From: an uncultured Flavonifractor sp.
GTDB taxonomy: Bacteria > Bacillota > Clostridia > Oscillospirales > Oscillospiraceae
Assembly (NCBI RefSeq): GCF_944385615.1
Contig: NZ_CALWXV010000004.1
Coordinates: 27,804-91,803 of the forward strand
Length of the DNA stretch: 64,000 bases
Direction: 5' to 3'
In this document: one piece after another, positions 51,659 to 61,539 of the stretch
How the letters are laid out: each line of letters begins with the position of its first letter
Position numbering within the stretch: the stretch's first letter is position 1
Notes under the pieces: model-generated
Told to the model about the DNA's origin: nothing
Seen by the model: only the letters and a program-made list of their open reading frames with translations
Databases searched by the model: none
Position numbers and translations under genes: made by a program

Positions 51659-54600
51659 GTGAAATATTTGCTGAACTTTTTTGAAGAGTTGGATGAACTC
51701 GTCTATGTTTCAGATCTGGAAACCCATGAACTGGTGTACATGAACCGAAAACTGCGGGAATCATTGGGATATGAGTCCCACGAGTATCAGGGGAAAAAAT
51801 GTTATGAGGTATTGCAGGGGTGCAGCGATCCCTGCTCTTTCTGTACCAATCAGGCGCTGAAAGAGGGCAAGTTTGTCTCGTGGACCCATAAGAACCCGGT
51901 GCTGGGAAAGCGCTTTTTAATCAAAGACAGTGCCATTTCCCATAAAGGAAAGAACTACCGCATTGAGATCGCCATTGATGTGGACTCAGAGGTAGCCAGC
52001 AGCACGCCCTATTATTATGCCCGCAGCGAGACCATCATGAATGGCTGTTTGCAGCGTGTTTTTTCCACCACCGACCCAGGAGAATCCCTGGAGCTGATGC
52101 TGGAATATCTGGGGGAGACCTTCCAGTGCGACCGGGCCTATATTTTTGAGATTGACGACTCTGAGCTAATCAACAATACCTATGAGTGGTGCAAAATCGG
52201 CGTGGAGCCTCAAAAAGAAATTTTACAGAAACTGTCCCTGTCCAGTGTGGATTGGTGGATGGCGGTGTTCCAGGAAAACCGGGTGCTGCTCATTCCAGAT
52301 CTGGAGGATATCCGCACCCAGTATCCCGTCTCCTATGCCATTCTGAAGCCACAGAATATTTCCTCGCTGGCCGCCGGACCGGTGACCAGCGAGGGCAGAG
52401 TGGTGGGCTTTTTAGGGGTGGACAACCCCAGCAAGGAGATGCAGAACCTGCTTACCCCTGTGCTCAATGTTATCGGGTATTTCATTGCCGCTCTGCTGCG
52501 GCAGCGGGATTTGATGAAGCGGCTGAACACCCTCAGTTTTCACGATGCGCTCACCGGCGCCTATAACCGCAATGCCATGTATGAGCACAATCTGTATAAT
52601 CGTGCCCTTACCAGCGTGGGTGTGATCTACTGCGACATTACCGGCCTGAAGCAGATCAACGACTCCATTGGTCACAGCGCGGGGGATAAGCTCATCCAGC
52701 ACTGCTATCAGGTGCTGGCCGAGACGCTGGAGACCAAATGGATCTATCGGACTGGCGGCGATGAATTTGTGGCGGTGTTCCGGGACTGCACGGAAGAGGA
52801 TTTCAACTGGAATGTACAGGCCCTGCAAAGCCGTATCCGGCAGGATAAGCACCATATTGCCACAGGCTATGTCTGGTCGGATCAGCTTCCCTTTAATTTG
52901 GAGACGCTGATCTCTCAGGCGGATAAGGTCATGTATCAGGATAAGCGGGATTACTATGCCGCCAACAGACAGAATCCCCAGATCGAACGCCGGCATTCCA
53001 CCCGGGAGGAAGAGGACAGTGGGAAGAAGAAGGATAGTCTGTTCTATCACTTCCTCTCCACCACCTACCACGATATGGAGTATCTGTTCCAGTCCATTTC
53101 CCAGCACAACGCCGTGGGTTACTTCTACTTTGGCGATATGCAGAAGGACCTGTTTTACGTCTCAGATAATCTGCGGGATGAGTTTGGCTTTTCCTGCAAT
53201 GTGGTGCCGGGACTGCTGCAGGAGTGGGCCCAGCGCATTACTACGCCGGAGTATCAGGACCTGTACTGGCGGGATTTGCAGGATATCCTGAAGGAAAAGC
53301 GGAGCGTCCACGACCTGCGCTATCAGGTGCGCAAGGCCGACGGCAAGAAGATCTGGATCCGCTGCTATGGTATCCTGAAATGGAACGAGGACAAGAGCAT
53401 ACCGCTGTTTTTCTCCGGCTGGATCAGCCATCAGGACGACAATTTTGTGGTGGACCCCATCACCAATTTCCCCAGAGAAACAGCCATGTTCCGCCGGATG
53501 GATGCTGTGCGCAACAGCAAGCAAAGATGCCTTGCCATCGGCTTTAGCTTTAACAGCATTACTGAGCTCAACAGCACCAGGGGGCGGGCCTATAGCGACC
53601 ACCTTGTCCAAAACATTGCCGACGATCTCATGAACGCCCTGTCGGGAAAGATGTCCTTCTACCGGCTGGAGGGGATGCGCTGCATGGCCATGGTAAACCC
53701 CGACTGCCGGGAGGACAAAGAGGCATTGGTCAGCCAGATCCGGGCCATCATCGAGCGGGGATACCAGATGCTAGGGCTGCCGGTACACCATCCCTGCTCT
53801 TTTGCGGTGATGGAATATCCCCAGGCCAACCGGGCGCCCGCAGACTTTTTGGAGGATATGATCTCGCTGCTGAAAGTGGCCAAGCATGACCCCAAGCTGC
53901 CCTACTCGGATGATTCCGCCACCAACATTGAGAAGATCAAGCACATTTCCAATATGGCTCTGGCGCTGAGCCGGGATGTGCTGCGGGGCATGGAGCATTT
54001 CCGCATTGTGATCCAACCGGTGGTATCGGCAGAGACCGGCCATGTGGTGGGCGGTGAGGCCCTGCTGCGCTGGAACTTTGAAGGAAAGGACATCTCGCCG
54101 GGGATATTTATTCCCATGCTGGAAAAGGAGAGCCTGATCCAGATAGCCGGCCGGTGGGTCTTTGAACAGGCGGTATGCAGCTGTATGCGCCTGATCGCCC
54201 ATATCCCTGATTTCTATCTGACCTTCAATGTCAGCCTGCATCAGCTGTCTGACAGACAGTTTACAGACTTTATGAAGAGCATGATGGAAAAGTACCATCT
54301 GGACGGCTCTCACCTGGTCGCAGAGATGACCGAAAGCTGCATGGACGAGCAGCCAGAGCATCTGATCCACTTTGTCAATACGTGCAGAGCCATGGGTATG
54401 GGCATTGCGCTGGACGACTTCGGGAGCGGATATTCCTCCCTGCGGATGCTGCTGCAATATCCGTCCAGTATGATTAAGCTGGACCGCTCCCTGCTGGGCG
54501 AGATGACCGAATCCGCCGACAAGATGAACTTTATCTCCAGTATTGTGTACGCCTGCCACCGCTTTGGGAAAAAGGTGTGTATGGAGGGCGTGGAGACCAT

Positions 54601-54730
54601 TGTGCAGAACTCGCTGATCAAGGAATCCGGGTGTGATATGATCCAGGGCTATTACTATTACCGGCCCATGGAGGTGGAGGATATGTATTGCCTCGTCTCC
54701 CAGAGCGGAGAGGAACGGAAGCATCCTTGA
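51659..54730 (+). CDS. Multidomain c-di-GMP enzyme: PAS(Cys)-GAF-GGDEF-PAS-GGDEF*-EAL
   Basis: 1023 residues from GTG 51659, chosen because the PAS domain starts immediately and AGAGGAC lies upstream; TTG 51521 is a longer option. Order: PAS with KKCYEVLQGCSDPCSFC (about 35-60), GAF (about 120-280), intact GGDEF (RTGGDEF near 365; no inhibitory RxxD), PAS (about 460-595), degenerate GGDEF (about 600-745), intact EAL (about 775-1015; GGEALLRW near 800, LDDFGSGYSSL, EGVET). The PAS-GAF-GGDEF unit is paralogous to the C-terminal part of the upstream giant protein. Like its neighbour it can in principle both make and degrade c-di-GMP. Own promoter and terminator. Confidence 0.93.
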   Translation: MKYLLNFFEELDELVYVSDLETHELVYMNRKLRESLGYESHEYQGKKCYEVLQGCSDPCSFCTNQALKEGKFVSWTHKNPVLGKRFLIKDSAISHKGKNYRIEIAIDVDSEVASSTPYYYARSETIMNGCLQRVFSTTDPGESLELMLEYLGETFQCDRAYIFEIDDSELINNTYEWCKIGVEPQKEILQKLSLSSVDWWMAVFQENRVLLIPDLEDIRTQYPVSYAILKPQNISSLAAGPVTSEGRVVGFLGVDNPSKEMQNLLTPVLNVIGYFIAALLRQRDLMKRLNTLSFHDALTGAYNRNAMYEHNLYNRALTSVGVIYCDITGLKQINDSIGHSAGDKLIQHCYQVLAETLETKWIYRTGGDEFVAVFRDCTEEDFNWNVQALQSRIRQDKHHIATGYVWSDQLPFNLETLISQADKVMYQDKRDYYAANRQNPQIERRHSTREEEDSGKKKDSLFYHFLSTTYHDMEYLFQSISQHNAVGYFYFGDMQKDLFYVSDNLRDEFGFSCNVVPGLLQEWAQRITTPEYQDLYWRDLQDILKEKRSVHDLRYQVRKADGKKIWIRCYGILKWNEDKSIPLFFSGWISHQDDNFVVDPITNFPRETAMFRRMDAVRNSKQRCLAIGFSFNSITELNSTRGRAYSDHLVQNIADDLMNALSGKMSFYRLEGMRCMAMVNPDCREDKEALVSQIRAIIERGYQMLGLPVHHPCSFAVMEYPQANRAPADFLEDMISLLKVAKHDPKLPYSDDSATNIEKIKHISNMALALSRDVLRGMEHFRIVIQPVVSAETGHVVGGEALLRWNFEGKDISPGIFIPMLEKESLIQIAGRWVFEQAVCSCMRLIAHIPDFYLTFNVSLHQLSDRQFTDFMKSMMEKYHLDGSHLVAEMTESCMDEQPEHLIHFVNTCRAMGMGIALDDFGSGYSSLRMLLQYPSSMIKLDRSLLGEMTESADKMNFISSIVYACHRFGKKVCMEGVETIVQNSLIKESGCDMIQGYYYYRPMEVEDMYCLVSQSGEERKHP

Positions 54731-54759
54731 TAGCTAGTTTAATAGAAATACAGCCTGGG

Positions 54760-54786
54760 GCCGCTGCCATTGGCAGCGGTCTTTTG
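54760..54786 (+). terminator. Terminator after second GGDEF/EAL gene
   Basis: Nine-bp stem CCGCTGCCA (54761-54769) with TGGCAGCGG (54771-54779), then TCTTTTGG. The loop is very small if fully paired; a shorter stem with a normal loop is more likely. Confidence 0.8.
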
Positions 54787-54799
54787 GCATTTGGATACG

Positions 54800-54836
54800 A
54801 AAAAGCCGGCGGACAGGTTTTATACCTGTCCGCCGG
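54800..54836 (-). terminator. Terminator of the hydrogenase gene (minus strand)
   Basis: Twelve-bp stem CCGGCGGACAGG / CCTGTCCGCCGG with a seven-base loop; on the minus strand it is followed by a T-run (plus-strand AAAAA at 54800-54804). It lies 20 bases beyond the hydrogenase stop. Confidence 0.93.
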
Positions 54837-54855
54837 TGATATCCTGTGGAAAAAA

Positions 54856-56292
54856 TTACTCCTGAATGGCGGGCGCTTTTTCCGCGTCGGAGATAGCCGA
54901 GTCGATGGTGCGGCCCTCTGCCTGCTTGGCGTGACGGACCACATCACCCTGGTTCTTGGGAGAGCGGATCAGCTGGGCGGGACCCTGGACACAGCCGCCC
55001 TCACAGGCCATGCCTTCGATAAAGTTGAAGTCGCCCACACCCTTGGCCGCCTTCAGGAAGGCCAGCTTGCAGGCTTCAAACCCGCTGCAGGGCATTGCCT
55101 TGGCCTGGAAGGAGCTGCCCCGCTCCTTCAGCGCCTGGGCTACGGCAGCGGAGACGCCGCCGCTGTGGGCAAAGGACCGGCCAAAGCCGCTGGCCTGATC
55201 CAGAACGCTGTACTCCAGCTTGGACACGTCGATGTCCCGGGAGTCAAACATGGCGTACAGCTCCTCGAAGGTGAGGGCGCTGTCCACCGCCCGCATGGTC
55301 TTGCCCAGCTTGATCTCCTTCTTCTTGGCCACGCAAGGCCCGATGAAGATGACCTTGGCGGAGGGGTCCTTCCGCTTGATGTATTGGCCGGCCATAATCA
55401 TGGGAGAGGGGGTCTCAGAGATCAGGTGGGCCTGGTCGGGGAAATTCTTCTCCACATACTCCACAAAGGCCGGACAGCAGGAGGAGGCCAGCATACCCTT
55501 TTCTTCCAGCTCGCCCGCCTCGGTCTTGGCGGTCATGTCGGCGCCCAGAGCCACCTCTACCACGTCGTGGAAGCCCAGCATCTTCAGTCCGGTGACCACC
55601 TGGCCCAGATCTGCAGGCGCAAACTGTCCGGCAATGGAGGGGGCCACAGCGGCGTAGACGTGGAAGCCCCACTTTTCCGCGCCCTGGAGCATCTGAATGG
55701 CGTCCACAATAAAAGACTTGTCCATAATGGCGCCGAAGGGACACTGATAAATACAGGCGCCGCAGGAGGTACACTTGGCGGGATCAATAAAGGCCTTTTT
55801 GTCCTCGCCCATGGAGATAGCCCCCGCCTTACAGGCTCGCTCACAGGGGCGGGTCTTCTTTTCAATGGCGCTATAGGGGCAGGCATTGATGCATTTGCCG
55901 CAGGTGATACATTTCTTGTGGTCGATCTGGGCCCGGTGACCCACAATGGAAATGGCGTCCTTGGGACAGGTGTGGATACAGCGGGTGGCAATGCAGCCCC
56001 GGCAGGAGGGGCCTACCGTGATCTCAGTGACGGGGCACTCATCACAGGCGATGTCCAGTACCTCCACCAGATTGGGATTGGTCTTGTCGCCGCCCATGGC
56101 TACCTTTACCCGCTGGGAGATGATAGCCCGCTCTTTATAAATACAACAGCGCATTTTGGCCTCAGGGCCGGGGATGATCTCCTCCGGGATATCCAAAATG
56201 CCGGTCTGTAAATTATCGTGCCAGGCCAGCCGGGCCACCGACCGCAGCACCTCATGCTTCAGTTCCTGTACACTGGTTTCAAATACGCGCAT
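54856..56292 (-). CDS. Monomeric [FeFe] hydrogenase with ferredoxin-type clusters
   Basis: 478 residues from the ATG at 56292 (GGAAGGAG site; an in-frame start at 56346 lacks one). The N-terminal part has four-Cys [4Fe-4S] motifs: CRGCIATRCIHTCP (97-110), CITCGKCINACP (128-139) and CTSCGACIYQCP (174-185). The H-cluster domain keeps the key cysteines: C272/C273 in SSCCPAFVEYV, C320 in FIGPCVAKKKE and C430/C434 in MACEGGCVQGP. It interconverts protons and H2 with ferredoxin-type partners, or may act as a redox sensor. The arrangement resembles group B enzymes of anaerobes, whose role is less defined than group A. No maturation genes are in view. Confidence 0.93.
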   Translation of the reverse strand: MRVFETSVQELKHEVLRSVARLAWHDNLQTGILDIPEEIIPGPEAKMRCCIYKERAIISQRVKVAMGGDKTNPNLVEVLDIACDECPVTEITVGPSCRGCIATRCIHTCPKDAISIVGHRAQIDHKKCITCGKCINACPYSAIEKKTRPCERACKAGAISMGEDKKAFIDPAKCTSCGACIYQCPFGAIMDKSFIVDAIQMLQGAEKWGFHVYAAVAPSIAGQFAPADLGQVVTGLKMLGFHDVVEVALGADMTAKTEAGELEEKGMLASSCCPAFVEYVEKNFPDQAHLISETPSPMIMAGQYIKRKDPSAKVIFIGPCVAKKKEIKLGKTMRAVDSALTFEELYAMFDSRDIDVSKLEYSVLDQASGFGRSFAHSGGVSAAVAQALKERGSSFQAKAMPCSGFEACKLAFLKAAKGVGDFNFIEGMACEGGCVQGPAQLIRSPKNQGDVVRHAKQAEGRTIDSAISDAEKAPAIQE

Positions 56293-56344
56293 GGGATGAA
56301 CACTCCTTCCGATCAATACTTCCCTCTTCAAACCTTCCAACAGC

Positions 56345-56374
56345 ATGATAACCGCACGGTAAGTGCTGTGTCAA
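56345..56374 (-). promoter_or_regulatory. Promoter of the hydrogenase gene
   Basis: On the minus strand: TTGACA (56374-56369), 18 bases, TATCAT (56350-56345), about 52 bases before the ATG. The -35 is a perfect consensus. Confidence 0.65.
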
Positions 56375-56457
56375 TTATTATTCTCCCTTGTCTTAGGAGT
56401 TTTTTTGGCCTTATTTCTGAAAACCAAAAAGTTTATGTGCCTAATAGAGGAAAAGTG

Positions 56458-56466
56458 TGGTATACT
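56458..56466 (+). promoter_or_regulatory. Extended -10 promoter for selA
   Basis: TGGTATACT: a TGn motif directly before TATACT (56461-56466), with no good -35. It lies 32 bases before the selA ATG, after the divergent hydrogenase promoter. Confidence 0.5.
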
Positions 56467-56498
56467 GCAAACAAATACCCTGTTTTGGAGGTGCCGCC

Positions 56499-57856
<1,358 letters not shown>

Positions 57857-57860
<4 letters not shown>

Positions 57861-59392
57861 TTCTGGGGACCGCCGGCCATGTGGACCACGGCAAGACCGC
57901 CCTGGTCAAGGCCCTCACAGGCGTGGACACTGACCGGCTGGAGGAGGAGCGCCGCCGGGGGCTTACCATAGAGCTGGGCTTTGCCCCGCTGATTCTGCCC
58001 GACGGGATGGTGATCAGCATGGTGGATGTGCCCGGCCACGAGAAATTTATCCCAACCATGCTCTCCGGCTGCGCCGGGATGGATATAGTGCTGTTGGCGG
58101 TGGCTGCCGACCAGGGCCCCATGCCCCAGACCAGAGAGCACCTGGCGATTTTGTCCCTGCTGGGGCTGCGGGGGGGCGTTATTGCTCTGACTCGGGCCGA
58201 TCTGGGCCTGAAACCCGGTGTGGAGGAGCAGACGCGGGCCTTGGTAAAGGGCACCTTTTTGGAACAGGCTCCCATTCTACCTACCTCCGTGGTGACGGGA
58301 GAGGGGCTGGCCCAGCTGCGGCAGGCTTTGGAAAGGCTGGTCAGAGAGACGCCGCCGCCGGAGTGTGGGGGAGCGTGCCGTCTCCATGTGGACCGGGTCT
58401 TTTCGGTGGCGGGCAGCGGCACCGTGGTCACCGGCACCCTGACCGGCGGACCCATTCGCCGGGGAGACACGGTGCGGCTGTGGCCGGGAGAACGGACCGC
58501 CCGGGTACGGGGCCTTCAGTGTCACGGCGTTTCCGCAGAGGAACTGGCCCCCGGCTGTCGGGCGGCGGTGAATCTGGCGGGGGTCCACCGGGAGCAGGTC
58601 AAAAAGGGGGACACCCTGGCCCCGCTGGAAGGGCTGACGCTGACCCAGCGACTCGACACAGAGCTGAAGGTACTGCCTCACGCGCCTTATCCCATCAAGA
58701 ATAATTCCGTTCTCCATGTGCATCATGGCGGACGAGAGCTGGTATGCCGGTGTATTTTACTGGGCCGGGACCGGCTGGAACCGGGAGAAAGGGGCTTTGC
58801 CCAGCTGCGGCTGGAGAACCCGCTGGCGGCCCGAGCGGGGGACCGGTTTGTGGTCCGCTTTTTCTCCCCGGTGGTTACGGTGGGGGGCGGATATGTGCTG
58901 GATCTGGCGCCTCCGGCGCGGGGGCGAATGGACCCGGACCGGGTGGAGCGGTTAGCCCTGCTGGCGGCGGGAAAGGCCCTGCCCTGTCCGAAGCCCACCC
59001 AAAAAGTTCCGCTCCCGCCGCCCCTGGTGGAAATCGACCCGGATCTGGAGGAGGAATTGTGCACCCGCTACCGTCAGGCGGGGCTGGAGCCCCTGTCCAA
59101 CGAGGAGATGGAGGAGGCCTTTCCTGGTCAAAAGGAGGTCTGCCGCCGGGTGGGTCGCGCTCTGGCCGACCGGGGGGTACTGGCCCCCCTCTCGCCCAAG
59201 TACCGGGCCTGGGGGGCGTCCTGTACAGCGGCCCGCGATAAAATGAAAGCCCAATTTGGAACCGGACTGTTTACGCTGGCCCAAGCCAGGGATGCCCTGG
59301 GGATTTCCCGCAAGTATGCCCTGCTGCTGCTGGAGTATTGGGACCGGGTCCGGGTGACCCAAAAGATGGGGGAGGGGCGCAAATTTGTGTGA
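57857..59392 (+). CDS. selB: Selenocysteine-specific elongation factor, short form
   Basis: 511 residues from ATG 57857, which overlaps the selA stop. SelB carries Sec-tRNA(Sec) to UGA codons next to a SECIS hairpin. The G domain has GHVDHGKT (7-14), DVPGHEKF and LTRAD (instead of the more usual NKxD). Elongation-factor domains II and III run to about residue 350. Only about 160 residues follow, containing the equivalents of the last two winged helices (final unit: GLFTLAQARDALGISRKYAL). Typical SelB proteins have about 610-640 residues with four winged helices, so roughly two are missing. Confidence 0.95.
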
Positions 59393-59405
59393 CTCCCCAC
59401 TATAT

Positions 59406-59501
59406 GGGGGCGGAAGGGTATCTGGTGAGCCCCGCGGTCTTCAAAACCGTTGGGGACGGCGTTCCCGTCCTGGTGTGTTCGATCCGCACCCGCCCTCGCC
59501 A
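59406..59501 (+). tRNA. selC: tRNA-Sec (anticodon TCA)
   Basis: The 8-bp acceptor GGGGGCGG (59406-59413) pairs with CCGCCCTC (59490-59497), followed by G and an encoded CCA. Anticodon loop CTTCAAA (59439-59445) with TCA at 59441-59443. The long variable arm GGACGG / CCGTCC, the TTCGATC T-loop and the 8-bp acceptor are hallmarks of bacterial tRNA-Sec. It lies 13 bases after selB, probably co-transcribed. Confidence 0.96.
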
Positions 59502-59530
59502 GTTGAACTATAACAAACAGGAGGTAGTAT

Positions 59531-59806
59531 ATGGAATTTCAAAGTCAACCCGGCCGCCTGTGGGCCGAAGACAGCAGCGGTAAGCTGATTGCCGAGATCA
59601 CCTTTCCTGAGGAGAAGCCGGGCGTAGCCAACATTAACCACACTTTTGTGGATGGCTCTCTCCGGGGTCAGGGGGTGGCGGGCCAGCTGGTCCAGGGTGC
59701 TGTGGACCAGCTGCGCGAGCGGAACCTGAAGGCGGTGGCCACCTGCTCCTATGCGGTCAAGTGGTTTGACAGCCACCCGGACCAGCGGGACATTTTGGAT
59801 GCATGA
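59531..59806 (+). CDS. Small GNAT-type N-acetyltransferase (YjdJ-like)
   Basis: 91 residues, a one-domain minimal GNAT fold. The acetyl-CoA binding pattern GSLRGQGVAGQLVQGAVDQL is present, followed by CSYAVKWFDSHPD, typical of the small YjdJ/COG2388 family. Substrate unknown. A strong AGGAGG site and a 29-base gap from tRNA-Sec suggest it may be read with the selenocysteine genes, although no functional link is known. Confidence 0.9.
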   Translation: MEFQSQPGRLWAEDSSGKLIAEITFPEEKPGVANINHTFVDGSLRGQGVAGQLVQGAVDQLRERNLKAVATCSYAVKWFDSHPDQRDILDA

Positions 59807-59810
59807 CAAA

Positions 59811-59847
59811 AGCCGGGAGGCGCCGCAAAACGCGGCGCCTCCCGGCT
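59811..59847. terminator. Terminator between GNAT gene and galU (convergent)
   Basis: A perfect 16-bp GC-rich stem (59811-59826 with 59832-59847) and a five-base loop. On the minus strand it ends in TTTTG, fitting galU; on the plus strand no T-run follows, so termination of the GNAT transcript is less certain. Confidence 0.85.
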
Positions 59848-59886
59848 CACTTGTTGGATCAATGGAAAGCCGGGTATATCCACACC

Positions 59887-60759
59887 TTACCGCAGGCTTT
59901 CCGCCTTTTCCTTGATGAAGTGCCGCAGCCAGGAGGCTGTGGCCTTGTTTTCCAGGGCGAAGTCGATGGTGGCCTCCAGGAAGCCGCACAGATTGCCGGT
60001 ATCGTACCGGCGGCCCTCAAAGTCCACCGCCACCATCCGGCTCTTGCGGCACAGCTCCCGCAGACCGTCGGTGAGCTGGATTTCCCCGCCATAGCCTGGT
60101 TTCAGATCCTCCAGAATGTCAAAGATCTGGGGCGTGAGTACATAGCGGCCCAGAATGGCATAGTTGGAGAACATCTCCTGGGGGGTGGGCTTTTCGTTCA
60201 TATCGGATACGTCGAAGATGCGCTCCTCCAAAGCGGAGATCTTCACGGAGGAGTAGCGGGAGATGGCCTCGGTAGGCACCTTCTGTACCCCTACGGCGGA
60301 GGCGCCGTACTTTTCCGCGCCTTCAATGAGCTGGAGGGTCACCGGCTTTTCCGCCCGCATGATGTCGTCCCCCAGCAGAACGGCAAAGGGTTCGTCCCCC
60401 ACAAAGCGCTTGGCCCGGTAGATGGCGTGGCCCAGTCCTCTGGTCTCCTTCTGGCGGACATAGAAAATATTGGCCAGGTCGGCGGCCCGGCGGACCTCCA
60501 CCAGCTCCCGCTCCTTCCCGGCCTGGAGCAGCCGGGTCTCCAGCTCGGGGTAGTAGTCAAAGTAATCATCCATGGCGGACTTGGCCCGGTTGGTGACAAT
60601 GAGGATATCCTCAATACCAGCGGCCACCGCCTCCTCAATGATATACTGGATCACCGGCTTGTCCACCATAGGCAGCATTTCCTTGGGGACGGTTTTGGTG
60701 GCGGGGAGCATCCTTGTTCCCAGACCAGCGGCGGGGATGACAGCCTTGCGGACCTTCAT
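59887..60759 (-). CDS. galU: UTP-glucose-1-phosphate uridylyltransferase
   Basis: 290 residues. It makes UDP-glucose from UTP and glucose-1-phosphate for wall polymers and glycolipids. Motifs: the nucleotide-binding AVIPAAGLGTRMLPATK (6-22), PKEMLPMVDKPVIQYIIEEA, the LLGDDIM metal site and RRYDTGNLCGFLEATI near the end. Length is normal. A GGAGG site precedes the ATG. It may supply precursors for wall polymers to which the SLH proteins attach (inference). Confidence 0.97.
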   Translation of the reverse strand: MKVRKAVIPAAGLGTRMLPATKTVPKEMLPMVDKPVIQYIIEEAVAAGIEDILIVTNRAKSAMDDYFDYYPELETRLLQAGKERELVEVRRAADLANIFYVRQKETRGLGHAIYRAKRFVGDEPFAVLLGDDIMRAEKPVTLQLIEGAEKYGASAVGVQKVPTEAISRYSSVKISALEERIFDVSDMNEKPTPQEMFSNYAILGRYVLTPQIFDILEDLKPGYGGEIQLTDGLRELCRKSRMVAVDFEGRRYDTGNLCGFLEATIDFALENKATASWLRHFIKEKAESLR

Positions 60760-60802
60760 GGGGAATCCTCCTTATCGTTTCGTCTTTGTGGCGGAGCGCC
60801 TC

Positions 60803-61330
60803 TCAGCGGCCGGCCAGACGGCGCTCCGGGATCATGCCGCGGAAATAGCGGATTTTGGGCAGCGCCAGCAGCAGAACGGTGCCCAGAATGTAACAGGCGG
60901 CCAGCTCGCCGATGACAAAGGTACCGGCGTTAAAGGCGCAGGCGGCCCAAAAGGCGTTGTTGACAGCGCCCACCTCCGACCAGGACCACATGGGGGCCAG
61001 AATGACCATGTTCACCAGCACCGGGGGCAGGGCGGCCAGATACCACCGGGGCATTTTCACGGTGAGCCAGGCGGCAATACCGGTGGCCAGGGTGCCCATA
61101 ATCATATCAATGGGGCCGTAGGGAGAGAGCACATTGGTGATGAGGCAGCCCAGGGTCAGGCCCGGCGCGGTGGCCGGAAACAGGAAGGGCAGGACGGTGA
61201 GCGCCTCGGAAAAGCGAATCTGCACCGCGCCGAAGGTGAGGCCAAAGACGTTTCCAAAGTAGCCTAAAACGGCGTACAGCGCCGCCACCATGGCGGCAAG
61301 GGTGAGATCACGGGTGGTAAACTTACGCAT
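60803..61330 (-). CDS. queT: QueT-family transporter, ECF S component for a queuosine precursor
   Basis: 175 residues, about five to six membrane helices. The family signature is clear: AVQIRFSEALTVLPFLFP near 36-53 and GCLITNVLSPYGPIDMIMG. QueT proteins are predicted to import a queuosine precursor (preQ0/preQ1) with a shared ECF module, encoded elsewhere. The ribosome site GGAGG is 12 bases before the ATG. It has its own promoter and a leader of about 100 bases. Confidence 0.93.
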   Translation of the reverse strand: MRKFTTRDLTLAAMVAALYAVLGYFGNVFGLTFGAVQIRFSEALTVLPFLFPATAPGLTLGCLITNVLSPYGPIDMIMGTLATGIAAWLTVKMPRWYLAALPPVLVNMVILAPMWSWSEVGAVNNAFWAACAFNAGTFVIGELAACYILGTVLLLALPKIRYFRGMIPERRLAGR

Positions 61331-61430
61331 ACTGAATCAGGAACCTCCATTTTCGTATTTAGAGAACGGCGGTGAGTCCCGCCGAACGAACGCAGCATAG
61401 CCGCGCTTGGACCGGGTGTGGAAACCAGTC
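61331..61430 (-). promoter_or_regulatory. Structured leader of queT, candidate preQ1-type riboswitch
   Basis: About 100 bases between the expected transcript start and the ATG. It contains a 6-bp hairpin CGGCGG / CCGCCG (61367-61372 with 61379-61384) and further possible GC-rich pairings. preQ1 riboswitches, including class III of related anaerobes, lie in this position before queT. I do not recognise the diagnostic preQ1-I loop, so the class is open. Confidence 0.3.
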
Positions 61431-61436
61431 AAGCAC

Positions 61437-61465
61437 ATTCTAGCACATTCCCCCCGGGAAGGCAA
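61437..61465 (-). promoter_or_regulatory. Promoter of queT
   Basis: On the minus strand: TTGCCT (61465-61460), 17 bases, TAGAAT (61442-61437) with an extended TGC just before the -10. A 9-bp direct repeat AGCACATTC (61432-61440 and 61442-61450) overlaps the -10. Confidence 0.65.
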
Positions 61466-61489
61466 GGCGAGAGGGTGTTTCCCAGCCGA

Positions 61490-61518
61490 TTTACAGGGGA
61501 TAGAGAACCTGCTATACT
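61490..61518 (+). promoter_or_regulatory. Promoter of the niaR-type gene
   Basis: TTTACA (61490-61495), 17 bases, TATACT (61513-61518), just upstream of the AGGAGG site. Divergent from the queT promoter. Confidence 0.7.
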
Positions 61519-61539
61519 GAGGAAAAAAGGAGGCGAAAC

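Noticed and set aside
54688-56211. Plus-strand open frame of 507 codons opposite the hydrogenase
   Set aside because: The minus strand encodes a clear [FeFe] hydrogenase with promoter and terminator.
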